The position numbers and the translations under genes were made by a program. 23,047 bases of DNA. It comes from Actinomycetota bacterium. GTDB lineage: Bacteria; Actinomycetota; Thermoleophilia; Solirubrobacterales; Solirubrobacteraceae. Position 1 is the first letter of the stretch. Every line of letters starts with the position of its first letter. The notes under the pieces are model-generated. The model searched no databases, was not told the DNA's origin, and saw only the letters and a program-made list of their open reading frames with translations. Shown here one piece after another: positions 1 through 7,162 of this stretch. Location: positions 1 to 23,047 of the forward strand of contig VAXS01000122.1 of assembly GCA_005883255.1 (NCBI GenBank). Reading direction: 5' to 3'.

Positions 1-279
1 GAGGAGCAGGACCCGCACCTCGCCGCGGTAGCCGGCGTCGATCAGGCCCGGCGCGTTCACCAGCGCGATGCCGTGCTTGGCGGCCAGGCCCGAGCGGGGC
101 AGCACCAGGCCGGCGTGGCGCTCGGGGATCTCGAGCGCGATGCCGGTTCGCACCGAGGCCCGCCCGCCGGCCGGCACCGTGGCCGCCTCGGCGGCGTACA
201 GGTCGAAGCCGGCGTCGTCGTCGTAGGAGCGGCTGGGCAGCCGGGCGTCGGCCTCCAGCCGGCGGACGGCCAGCCTCAT
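1..279 (-). CDS. dut: dUTP diphosphatase (dUTPase), partial: 3' end beyond window
   Basis: Hydrolyses dUTP to dUMP and pyrophosphate, keeping uracil out of DNA and supplying dUMP for dTMP synthesis. The 93 visible residues contain the first three trimeric-dUTPase motifs: DDDAGFDLYA near residues 20-29, PRSGLAAKHGI near 61-71, and NAPGLIDAGYRGE near 74-86, which holds the catalytic-site aspartate and tyrosine. Motifs IV and V lie beyond the left edge. The start is ATG at 279, and its ATGA overlaps the stop of hflX just upstream (276-278), so translational coupling is likely. The family call is secure; only completeness cannot be judged. Confidence 0.93.
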   Translation of the reverse strand, partial: MRLAVRRLEADARLPSRSYDDDAGFDLYAAEAATVPAGGRASVRTGIALEIPERHAGLVLPRSGLAAKHGIALVNAPGLIDAGYRGEVRVLLL

Positions 280-1577
280 GCCCGGCCGTTCACCGCGTAG
301 CGCTCGAAGCGGCGCGCGACGGTCTCGGGCAGGCGGGCCCTCACGCGGACGCCGTCCGGCGTGTCCTCGCGCTCCAGGCCGTCGGCCAGGTCGTGCAGCT
401 CCGCCAGCGGAGCCCCCTCGTCGTACCCGAAGAGCAGCTCGACCGGCCGGAGCGAGCGCCGGAACTCCGCCTGCACCCGCTCCGCCAGGTCGTCCAGGCC
501 CTCGCCGTCGAGCGCGCTCACCAGCGCCGCGTCACGGTGGCGGAAGTTCAGCTCCCGGCGGCGCTCGGCGTCGATCGCGTCCGCCTTGTTGAGCACCAGC
601 AGCCGGGGGACGCCGCCGGCCCCGATCTCCTCCAGCACGTCCTCCACCGCGCGGACCATCTCCACCAGCTCGTCCTCGGGCGCCGAGGCGTCGACCACGT
701 GCAGGATCAGGTCGGCGCGGCGGGTCTCCTCCAGCGTGGCGCCGAACGCGTCCACCAGCTGGTGAGGCAGCTTGCGGATGAAGCCGACGGTGTCGGTGAT
801 CAGCACGGCCCGCCCGTCCAGCCGCGCGGTGCGCGTGGTGGGGTCGAGCGTGTGGAACAGCCGGTCGCCCACGCCCACCTCGGCCCCGCTGATGGCGTTC
901 AGCAGGGTCGACTTGCCGGCGTTGGTGTAGCCGGCGAGCGCCACCCGTGGGAGCGCCGCCCGCTCGCGCTCGGCCCGCATGACCTGACGGGAGGCGCTCA
1001 CCCGCTGCAGCCGGCGGCGCAGCGCGGTGATGCGATCGCGGGCCAGGCGGCGGTCGGTCTCGATCTGCGACTCGCCCGGGCCCCGGGTGCCGATGCCGCC
1101 GCCCAGCCGCTCCAGGTGCGTCCACAGGCCGCGCATGCGCGCCAGGTTGTACTCGAGCTGGGCCAGCTCCACCTGCAGCTTCCCGTCGGCGGTGTGGGCG
1201 TGGTCGGCGAAGATGTCGAGGATCACCGCGGTGCGATCGACCACGGGGACGCCCAGCGCCTCCTCCAGGGTGCGCTCCTGGCGAGGGGTGAGCTCGTCGT
1301 CGCAGGCCACGAGGTTCGCGTCCGCGTGGGCGATCGCCGCCCGCAGCTCGCCCACCTTGCCCGGGCCCACGTAGCTGTTGGGATGGGGGTGCTCGCGGTG
1401 CTGGACCATCTCCCCCACCGTGGCCACGCCGGCCGTCAGCAGCAGCTCGCGCAGCTCCGAGAGGTCGTCGCCGTCTGGGAGCGCCGCCACGCAGAACGCC
1501 CGCTGCCGCGCCCGCCCGGGGCGCGCGCCCGCGGCGTAGCGCGACTGCGATGTGCGGCCGTTGCGACTGCGATCCAC
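276..1577 (-). CDS. hflX: GTPase HflX
   Basis: Ribosome-associated GTPase of the Obg-HflX group, known to bind the 50S subunit and to help split or rescue stalled ribosomes. The 433-residue product has the HflX N-terminal domain (SYVGPGKVGEL near residue 70, RGPGESQIETDRR near 150). Its G domain has the P-loop GYTNAGKS at 216-223, DPTTR for switch I, DTVGF at 262-266 and NKAD at 330-333. The length is normal. GTG at 1577 is chosen because a TACAAT box (1586-1591) lies 8 nt upstream, which would give a nearly leaderless mRNA. A GGGGAG stretch is only 1 nt from this codon, too close for a normal Shine-Dalgarno. It forms an operon with dut downstream and diverges from the hydrolase gene. Confidence 0.95.
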   Translation of the reverse strand: MDRSRNGRTSQSRYAAGARPGRARQRAFCVAALPDGDDLSELRELLLTAGVATVGEMVQHREHPHPNSYVGPGKVGELRAAIAHADANLVACDDELTPRQERTLEEALGVPVVDRTAVILDIFADHAHTADGKLQVELAQLEYNLARMRGLWTHLERLGGGIGTRGPGESQIETDRRLARDRITALRRRLQRVSASRQVMRAERERAALPRVALAGYTNAGKSTLLNAISGAEVGVGDRLFHTLDPTTRTARLDGRAVLITDTVGFIRKLPHQLVDAFGATLEETRRADLILHVVDASAPEDELVEMVRAVEDVLEEIGAGGVPRLLVLNKADAIDAERRRELNFRHRDAALVSALDGEGLDDLAERVQAEFRRSLRPVELLFGYDEGAPLAELHDLADGLEREDTPDGVRVRARLPETVARRFERYAVNGRA

Positions 1578-1585
1578 TCTCCCCA

Positions 1586-1595
1586 ATTGTAGGGT
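1586..1595. promoter_or_regulatory. Overlapping divergent -10 boxes between hflX and the hydrolase gene
   Basis: Only 24 bp separate the GTG starts of two divergent genes. The minus strand carries TACAAT (1591-1586), 8 nt before the hflX start. The plus strand carries TAGGGT (1590-1595), 6 nt before the hydrolase start. The hexamers share the TA at 1590-1591. This geometry suits leaderless transcripts from two promoters that cannot be occupied at once. No convincing -35 box was seen. The start-to-box spacing is seen directly; promoter function is inference. Confidence 0.5.
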
Positions 1596-1601
1596 CGCGG
1601 G

Positions 1602-2423
1602 GTGGACGAGCCGAAGCAGGCCGGCGGACTGGCCTATCGGGAGGCGGGCCCACCGGCGGGCGAGGCCGCCGCGGGCACGGCTCTGCTCGTGCACGGCTGG
1701 CCGGAGTCCTCGTGGATGTGGCGGGGCGTGATGGGACCGCTGGCCGACGCGGGCTGGCGCGCGATCGCGCCCGACCTGGCCGGCTTCGGCGACTCGCCGG
1801 CGTATCCGCCGGGGACCTGGGAGCGCCAGATTCGGGCGCTGGACAACCTGTACGGCGCGCTCGATCCCGGGCCGGTGGCGCTGGTGGTGCACGACTGGGG
1901 CGGGCTGATCGGGCTGCGCTGGGCCTGCGATCGCCCGGCGGCGGTGCGCGCGCTCTGCATCTCCGACACCGGCTTCTTCCCCGACGGCCGCTGGCACGGC
2001 CTGGCCGAGACGCTGCGCACCGAGGGCGAGGGCGAGCAGCTGCTGGAGAGCCTGGATCGCGACGGCTTCGGCGCGCTCCTGAAGCAGGCCATCCCCGGCG
2101 TCGAGGACCGAGCGCTCGACGAGTACTGGAAGGGGCTCGCCGACCTCGAGCGCCGGCGGGGCACGCTCGAGCTCTACCGCTCCGGCGACTTCGAGAAGCT
2201 CGCCCCCTACGAGGGCCGGCTGGCCGCGCTGGAGGTTCCCACCTTGCTCCTGTGGGGCGCCGACGACCCGTTCGCGCCGGTGGCGGGCGCCCACCGGCTG
2301 GCGCGGGAGATCCCCGGCGCCGAGGTGGTCGTCCTGGACGGCACCGGGCACTTCGCGCCCGACCAGTCGCCCGAGGCCTACGCGGCCGCGCTGCTCGACT
2401 TCCTGGGCCGCGTCGCGGGCTAG
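1602..2423 (+). CDS. Alpha/beta hydrolase, haloalkane dehalogenase-like
   Basis: This 273-residue single-domain alpha/beta hydrolase has an aspartate nucleophile, as in haloalkane dehalogenases, fluoroacetate dehalogenases and epoxide hydrolases. An oxyanion-hole HGWP lies at 31-34, the nucleophile elbow HDWGG has Asp98, an acidic loop GADDP lies near 225, and the catalytic His250 sits in GTGHFAP. The Asp nucleophile argues against an esterase or lipase. The substrate cannot be read from the sequence, and no tyrosine pair typical of epoxide hydrolases was identified, so a dehalogenase-like role is preferred with caution. The GTG start is 6 nt after a TAGGGT box. The gene is convergent with the DAP aminotransferase gene, and both stops lie in one CTAG at 2420-2423. 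Confidence 0.85.
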   Translation: MDEPKQAGGLAYREAGPPAGEAAAGTALLVHGWPESSWMWRGVMGPLADAGWRAIAPDLAGFGDSPAYPPGTWERQIRALDNLYGALDPGPVALVVHDWGGLIGLRWACDRPAAVRALCISDTGFFPDGRWHGLAETLRTEGEGEQLLESLDRDGFGALLKQAIPGVEDRALDEYWKGLADLERRRGTLELYRSGDFEKLAPYEGRLAALEVPTLLLWGADDPFAPVAGAHRLAREIPGAEVVVLDGTGHFAPDQSPEAYAAALLDFLGRVAG

Positions 2424-3586
2424 CGGGCCAGGGCGCCGAGCCGCTCGACCGCCTCGACCAGGCGCTGGTCGGGCGTGGTCAGGCTGATGCGGAAGAAGCC
2501 TTCGCCGTTGGGGCCGTAGGCGCCGCCGGGCGACAGGACCACGCCCGCCCGGTCGAGCACGTGCTCGCAGTAGGCGGCCGAGGACTCGAAGCCCGCCGGC
2601 ACCGGCGCCCACACGTAGATCGTGGCCTTGGGCGGGTGGACCTGGACGCCGATCTCGGCCAGCGCCCCGCACACCAGGTCGCGGCGGCGGCGGTAGAGCT
2701 CGCGCATCGAGGCCACCTCGGCGTCGGAGTCCGGCGAGAGCGCGGCGATCCCGGCCAGCTGCACCGCCTCGAAGTTCCCCGAGTCGACATTGGACTTCAG
2801 CCGCCAGTACTGCTCGATGGCCGCCGCGTTGCCCACGATCGCCGCGCAGCGCCACCCGGTCATGTTGTAGCCCTTGGACAGCGAGAACACCTCGACGCCC
2901 ACGTCCTTCGCGCCCGGCGTGGCCAGGAACGAGGGCGCGTGGTAGCCGTCGAAGGTGATCTCCGAGTAGGAGTTGTCGTGGACGACCAGCACGTCGTGCT
3001 CGCGCGCCAGCTCCACCACCCGCTCGAAGAACCCGGGCGGCGCGATCGCGCCCGTGGGGTTGTTCGGGTAGTTGAGGAACATCAGCTTCGCCCGGGCGAG
3101 CGCGTCGGCGGGGATGGCGTCCAGGTCGGGGACGAACCCGAGCTCCGGCACCAGCGGCAGCAGGTGCGGCTGGGCGCCCACCAGCAGCGGCCCGGCGGTG
3201 TAGACCGGGTAGCCGGGGTCGGCGGCCAGCGCCAGGTCGTCGGGGTCCAGGAAGGCGCTGTTGAGGTGGAAGATGCACTCCTTCCCCCCGATCGTCGCCA
3301 TGACCTCGGTGGCCGGGTCGAGGTCTACGTCGAAGCGCCGCTCGTAGAAGTCGGACACGGCCTCGCGGAAGTCCGCCCGCCCCCGGTTGGAGGGGTAGCG
3401 GTGGGTCTCGGGCTCGGTCACGGCCTCCTGCATGGCCTCGACCACCAGGGCCGGCGTGGGCCGGTCGGGGTCGCCGATCCCCAGCGAGATGACGTCCACC
3501 CCCGCTTCGCGCTTGGCCGCGATCTTGCGCTCGAGCTCGGCGAACAGGTAGGGCGGGATGCGCTCCAGGCGCCTACTGGGCCGCAT
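2420..3586 (-). CDS. dapL: LL-diaminopimelate aminotransferase-like PLP enzyme
   Basis: Class I/II PLP-dependent aminotransferase of 388 residues. Motifs include SLGIGDPDRPTP near 34-45, YPNNPTG in the middle, the PLP lysine Lys238 in SLSKGYNMTGWR, and the carboxylate-binding Arg366 in FFRISLT. The opening (RIPPYLFAELERKI) and the SKGYNMTGWR context fit LL-DAP aminotransferases, which make LL-diaminopimelate directly from tetrahydrodipicolinate. The adjacent dapF supports this role. The start ATG at 3586 overlaps the 3' end of dapF by 14 nt, so the genes are probably co-translated. A related class I aminotransferase such as a succinyl-DAP aminotransferase (DapC) remains possible. Confidence 0.85.
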   Translation of the reverse strand: MRPSRRLERIPPYLFAELERKIAAKREAGVDVISLGIGDPDRPTPALVVEAMQEAVTEPETHRYPSNRGRADFREAVSDFYERRFDVDLDPATEVMATIGGKECIFHLNSAFLDPDDLALAADPGYPVYTAGPLLVGAQPHLLPLVPELGFVPDLDAIPADALARAKLMFLNYPNNPTGAIAPPGFFERVVELAREHDVLVVHDNSYSEITFDGYHAPSFLATPGAKDVGVEVFSLSKGYNMTGWRCAAIVGNAAAIEQYWRLKSNVDSGNFEAVQLAGIAALSPDSDAEVASMRELYRRRRDLVCGALAEIGVQVHPPKATIYVWAPVPAGFESSAAYCEHVLDRAGVVLSPGGAYGPNGEGFFRISLTTPDQRLVEAVERLGALAR

Positions 3587-4421
3587 CCAGCTCCTCCACC
3601 AGCTCGGGGGCCAGCTCGCCCCGGTACACGGGCCGCGCCCAGCCGCTGAGGTCGACGTGCAGGTCCTCCCCCACGTCGACCTCCAGTTCCCCGCCATCCA
3701 GGCGCACGGTCACCGGGCTCTCGCCGCCGCGCAGCACGTGGGCCACGGCGGCGCCGCTGGCGCCCGTCCCGGACGAGAGCGTCTCCCCCACTCCGCGCTC
3801 GAAGATCCGAGCTCGGACCACGCTGGGCTCGACCGCGCGCACGAACGAGACGTTGGTCCGGTTGGGGAACAGCCGGTGGCGCTCGATCTCCGGACCGATC
3901 GCCGCCACGTCGAGCCGCTCGAGCTCGTCGCCGTCCACGAAGATCGCGCACTGCGGGTTGCCCACCGACACGTGCTGGAAGCTCCAGGTGCGCCCGCCCG
4001 CCTCCAGGGTGCCGCGGCCGTCGTCGCCGCCGGAGGGGAAGTCGGGCGAGCGCAGCCGGGCCCGGCCCATGTCCAGCGTGCAGGTGGTCTCGCCCGTGAT
4101 CGTGGGACGGATCTCGCCGGCCGCGGTCTGGACCGAGAACGCGCGGGCGTCGGTCCAGCCGCGCCGGCGCAGGTAGAGCACGGCCTGGCGGGCGCCGTTG
4201 CCTGACAGCTCGGCCTCGCTGCCGTCGGGGTTGAAGATGCGCAGCCGCGCCACGTAGCCCTCGCCGTCGGGCGGCGACAGGAGCAGGACGCCGTCGGACC
4301 CGATGCCCCGGTGGCGGTCGCACAGCCCCCGCACGCGCGCTGGGGTGAGCTCCCACGGGAGCTGCGCCGCTTCGACGATGACGTAGTCGTTGCCCAGGGC
4401 CTGCCATTTCTCGAACGTCAC
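3573..4421 (-). CDS. dapF: Diaminopimelate epimerase family protein with Ser/Ser active site
   Basis: DapF converts LL- to meso-diaminopimelate for peptidoglycan and lysine, using two cysteines as acid and base. The 282-residue product has the normal length and fold motifs: ALGNDYV at 8-14, NPDGSEAELSGNGAR at 64-78 and ERGVGETLSSGTGAS in the second half. Both cysteine positions are serine: Ser73 (codon TCA) where enzymes have CGNG, and Ser217 (codon TCC) where they have CGTG. The numbers match Escherichia coli Cys73 and Cys217. The frame is intact and conservation around the sites is high, so this is not decay. Whether it epimerises DAP with a changed mechanism or does something else is open. 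The GTG start at 4421 overlaps the miaA stop as GTGA. Confidence 0.85.
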   Translation of the reverse strand: MTFEKWQALGNDYVIVEAAQLPWELTPARVRGLCDRHRGIGSDGVLLLSPPDGEGYVARLRIFNPDGSEAELSGNGARQAVLYLRRRGWTDARAFSVQTAAGEIRPTITGETTCTLDMGRARLRSPDFPSGGDDGRGTLEAGGRTWSFQHVSVGNPQCAIFVDGDELERLDVAAIGPEIERHRLFPNRTNVSFVRAVEPSVVRARIFERGVGETLSSGTGASGAAVAHVLRGGESPVTVRLDGGELEVDVGEDLHVDLSGWARPVYRGELAPELVEELDAAQ

Positions 4422-5164
4422 GGGCGCCGGAGTGTATTGGCGAGCTCCTCGATCTCAGCCGCGACGTCCTCGTCCCCGCGGCCCGTGACGTCGAGCACCC
4501 AGACGTCCGCCAGCTTGCGCATCCAGGTGTGCTGGCGCTTGGCGAAGTTGCGCGTGCGGCGCTTCATCGCGTCCACGTCGCCGGCGAGCAGCTCCTGGAA
4601 GCCCAGCGCCTTGCGCGCGGTCTCGGATGCGCCCGCGGCGTGCGCGCGGAGCACCTCCTCGCGCGCGCCCGCGGCGAGCATCGCGTCCACGCGGGCGTCC
4701 ACCCGGGCGTAGAGCTCGACGCGGTCCAGGGTCAGTCCCACCAGCAGGGTGGGGTGGCGGGTATGGGCGGTCCACAGCTGCGACTCGGCCTCGGGCGGCT
4801 CCAGCTCGCCGGCGTCCGCCAGCTCCAGCGCCCGCACGATGCGCTGGCGGTCGTGGGGATCGATGGCCTCCGCCGCCCAGGGGGCCCGCTCGACCAGCAC
4901 CGCGTGCAGGCCCGGGGCGCCGCGGGCGGCCACCTCGGCCTCCCAGCGCTCGCGGGCGCCGGGGGGCGGCGGCGGGCGCAGGTCGAGGTCGGCGAGCGCC
5001 GCCCGCAGGTACAGCCCCGTGCCCCCCACCACGATCGGCCGGCGGCCGGCGTCCAGCAGGCCGTCGATCTCGGCGTGCACGAGCTCCGCGTACTCGCCCA
5101 CGCTGAAGCGGGCGTCGATTCCCACCCCGGTGGGGCCGAAGATCGCGATGACTGCGGGCCTCAC
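4418..5164 (-). CDS. miaA: tRNA dimethylallyltransferase MiaA with internal deletion of the P-loop region
   Basis: MiaA transfers the dimethylallyl group to A37 of tRNAs that read UNN codons. Family hallmarks are clear: AIFGPTGVG at residues 7-15, FSVGEYAEL, RRPIVVGGTGLYLRA, RKALGFQELLAGD and KRRTRNFAKRQHTW. The product is 248 residues against about 300 for the family. After Gly15 the sequence jumps directly to IDARFSVGEY, so about 50 residues are missing. These normally hold the P-loop Lys-Thr, the catalytic Asp of the (V/A)DS motif and the GTAKP segment. The join is in frame near 5119-5120. Such a protein should be inactive, so this is either a decayed gene or an assembly error. The start is GTG at 5164, 6 nt from a CATACT box. 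Confidence 0.8.
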   Translation of the reverse strand: MRPAVIAIFGPTGVGIDARFSVGEYAELVHAEIDGLLDAGRRPIVVGGTGLYLRAALADLDLRPPPPPGARERWEAEVAARGAPGLHAVLVERAPWAAEAIDPHDRQRIVRALELADAGELEPPEAESQLWTAHTRHPTLLVGLTLDRVELYARVDARVDAMLAAGAREEVLRAHAAGASETARKALGFQELLAGDVDAMKRRTRNFAKRQHTWMRKLADVWVLDVTGRGDEDVAAEIEELANTLRRP

Positions 5165-5170
5165 GCGAGG

Positions 5171-5178
5171 AGTATGGT
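5171..5178. promoter_or_regulatory. Overlapping divergent -10 boxes between miaA and the FIST gene
   Basis: Twenty-one bp separate the starts of miaA and the FIST gene. The plus strand has TATGGT at 5173-5178, 7 nt before ATG 5186. The minus strand has CATACT at 5176-5171, 6 nt before GTG 5164. The boxes overlap by 4 bp. The arrangement repeats that at 1586-1595 and again suggests leaderless divergent transcription. An AGGAG at 5168-5172 is 13 nt from ATG 5186, too far for a standard ribosome-binding site. Confidence 0.45.
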
Positions 5179-5185
5179 CAGTCGC

Positions 5186-6349
5186 ATGGGAGTGCGCATC
5201 GCCGCTGGACTCTCGACCGACGCCGACGCGCGCGTGGGCGCGATCGAGGCGGCGGCCAGCGCTCGCGACGCGCTCGACGGCGAGCACGCCGACCTGGCGC
5301 TGGTGTTCGCCTCCGGCGCTCACCTGGCGGCGCCCGAGGCCACGCTGGAGGGCGTCCACGAGGCGCTGCTCCCGCGGCGGCTGGTGGGCTGCGGCGCCGG
5401 CGGGGTGCTGGCCGCGGGCCGCGAGCACGAGGACGGCACGGCGGTGGCGGTGTGGGCCGCGGCGGTGGACGGCGCCCTGGCCGAGCCCTTCCGGGCCGAG
5501 GCGGAGGAGATCGACGGCGGCTGGGCGGTCGAGGGGCTGCCCAACCTCGACGGGGCCGACGGCGCCGTCCTGCTCCCGGATCCCTACAGCTTTCCCACCG
5601 ACCGGGTGCTGGACGAGCTCGCCGGCCTGGCGCCGGGCGTGCCGGTGGTGGGCGGGCTCTCCAGCGCGCGCACGCTGGAGGGGTCGAGCGCGCTGTTCTA
5701 CGACGACGAGGTGATCGACGGCGGCGCGGTGGGCATCCGCTTCGAGGGGGTGGAGGTGCTGCCCTGCGTGTCGCAGGGCGCCGCTCCGATCGGCCCCGAG
5801 CTGACGATCACCGCCTGCGAGGGCCACGTGATCCACGAGCTGGCCGGGGCCCCGGCGCTGGCCAAGGTGCGCGAGGTCGTGGCCGCGCTGTCGGCGCGCG
5901 AGCGGACGCTGGTGGCGGAGGGGCTGCTGGTGGGCCTGGTCATCGACGCCGGCAAGCCGGAGTTCGGTCCGGGTGACTTCCTGGTGCGCGGTCTGCTGGG
6001 CGCCGATCCCGACACCGGCTCGATGGCCGTGGGCGCGCCCGTGCACACCGGACAGGTCATCCGGCTGCACGCCCGCGACGCCGAGTCGGCCAACCGCGAC
6101 CTGCGCCGTTCCCTGGACACCACGCTGGAGGCGCTGGGCGGCGCCCCGGCGCGCGGCGCGCTGTGCTTCAGCTGCAACGGGCGGGGCCAGGCGATGTTCG
6201 ACGTCCCCGACCACGACGCCGGCCTTCTCGCCCGGGCGCTGGAGGGAGCGCCGGCGGCCGGGTTCTTCGCCGCCGGCGAGATCGGTCCGGTGGGCGGCGA
6301 GTCGTTCCTGCACGGGTTCACGGCGACGGTGGCGGTCTTCGGTCCGTGA
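5186..6349 (+). CDS. FIST N/C domain-containing protein
   Basis: This 387-residue protein has the organisation of FIST proteins (FIST_N followed by FIST_C), which are predicted intracellular sensors of small ligands, often linked to signal transduction or amino-acid metabolism. Visible hallmarks are LVGCGAGGVLA in the N-terminal half, VPVVGGLSSA near the middle, and the C-terminal series GALCFSCNGRG followed by GFFAAGEIGPVGGESFLHGFTATVAVF, the usual FIST_C end. No membrane segment or output domain is present. The start at ATG 5186 is preferred over ATG 5174 because TATGGT ends 7 nt before it. The SDR gene follows after 16 nt and probably shares the transcript. The ligand is unknown. Confidence 0.88.
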   Translation: MGVRIAAGLSTDADARVGAIEAAASARDALDGEHADLALVFASGAHLAAPEATLEGVHEALLPRRLVGCGAGGVLAAGREHEDGTAVAVWAAAVDGALAEPFRAEAEEIDGGWAVEGLPNLDGADGAVLLPDPYSFPTDRVLDELAGLAPGVPVVGGLSSARTLEGSSALFYDDEVIDGGAVGIRFEGVEVLPCVSQGAAPIGPELTITACEGHVIHELAGAPALAKVREVVAALSARERTLVAEGLLVGLVIDAGKPEFGPGDFLVRGLLGADPDTGSMAVGAPVHTGQVIRLHARDAESANRDLRRSLDTTLEALGGAPARGALCFSCNGRGQAMFDVPDHDAGLLARALEGAPAAGFFAAGEIGPVGGESFLHGFTATVAVFGP

Positions 6350-6365
6350 GCGGGCGGGGGGCGCG

Positions 6366-7162
6366 GTGAAGGTCGCGGGCGCGACCGCGCTCGTCACGGG
6401 CGCGACCGGCGGGCTGGGGGCGGCGATCGCCCGCGGCCTGCGCGCCCGGGGCGCCGAGGTGATCGTGACCGGGCGGCGCGCCGACGTGCTGGAGGAGCTG
6501 GCCCGGGAGCTGGGCGCCCGGCCGGTGGTGGCCGACGTCGCCGACCGCGACGACGTCGCTCGCCTGGCCCGCGAGTGCGACGAGGTGGACGTGCTGGTGG
6601 CCAACGCCGGGCTGCCCGCGGACGGTCCGGCGCTGGAGTACACGCCCGAGCAGATCGACCGGGCCGTGGACGTGAACCTGCGCGCTCCGCTCCAGCTGGC
6701 GCGGGCCCTGGCCGAGCCCATGGTGGCGCGAGGGCGGGGCCACCTGGTGTTCATGTCGTCGCTCTCGGGGAAGGTGGCGACGGCGCACTCCGCGCTCTAC
6801 TCGGCCACCAAGTTCGGCCTGCGCGGCTTCGCCTCGGGCCTGCGGCAGGACCTCCGCGGGACGGGCGTCGGGGTCTCGTGCGTGTTCCCGGGGCCGATCC
6901 GCGAGGCGGGCATGTTCGCCGAGACCGGAGTGCGGATGCCGGTGGGCGCCGGCACCCGCAGCCCGGAGCACGTGAGCCGCGCGGTGGTGCGGGCGATCGA
7001 GCGCGACGTGGCGGAGATCGACGTGGCCACGTTGCCGGCTCGGGTGTGGACGATGCTCGGGGGCGTGGCGCCGGCCACGCTGGCCCGGATCAACCACCGC
7101 TTCGGGGCACCGACGTCGCCGCGGCGATCGCCGGCAGCCAGGCGCACCGGGCGAAGCGGTAG
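6366..7162 (+). CDS. Short-chain dehydrogenase/reductase, frameshifted near the C terminus
   Basis: Classical NAD(P)-dependent SDR. It has the cofactor motif TGATGGLG at 11-18, NAG at 80-82, and the catalytic Ser132, Tyr145 and Lys149 in a YSATK context, followed by FPGPIR. The TGR at 35-37 suggests NADPH, and the substrate is unknown. The initial frame stays open after 7107 but then encodes an implausible Ser- and Arg-rich tail. Adding one G to the GGGG run at 7104-7107 restores a natural C terminus ending in SQAHRAKR with TAG at 7160-7162, exactly abutting the mscS stop. I therefore place the gene end at 7162 with a -1 frameshift. The corrected length is about 265 residues. The start is GTG 6366. 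Confidence 0.83.

Noticed and set aside
393..1592. Long plus-strand open frame opposite hflX.
   Set aside because: It is an antisense shadow of a high-GC gene: low-complexity His/Gln/Val/Arg composition and no domain, while the minus frame encodes complete HflX.
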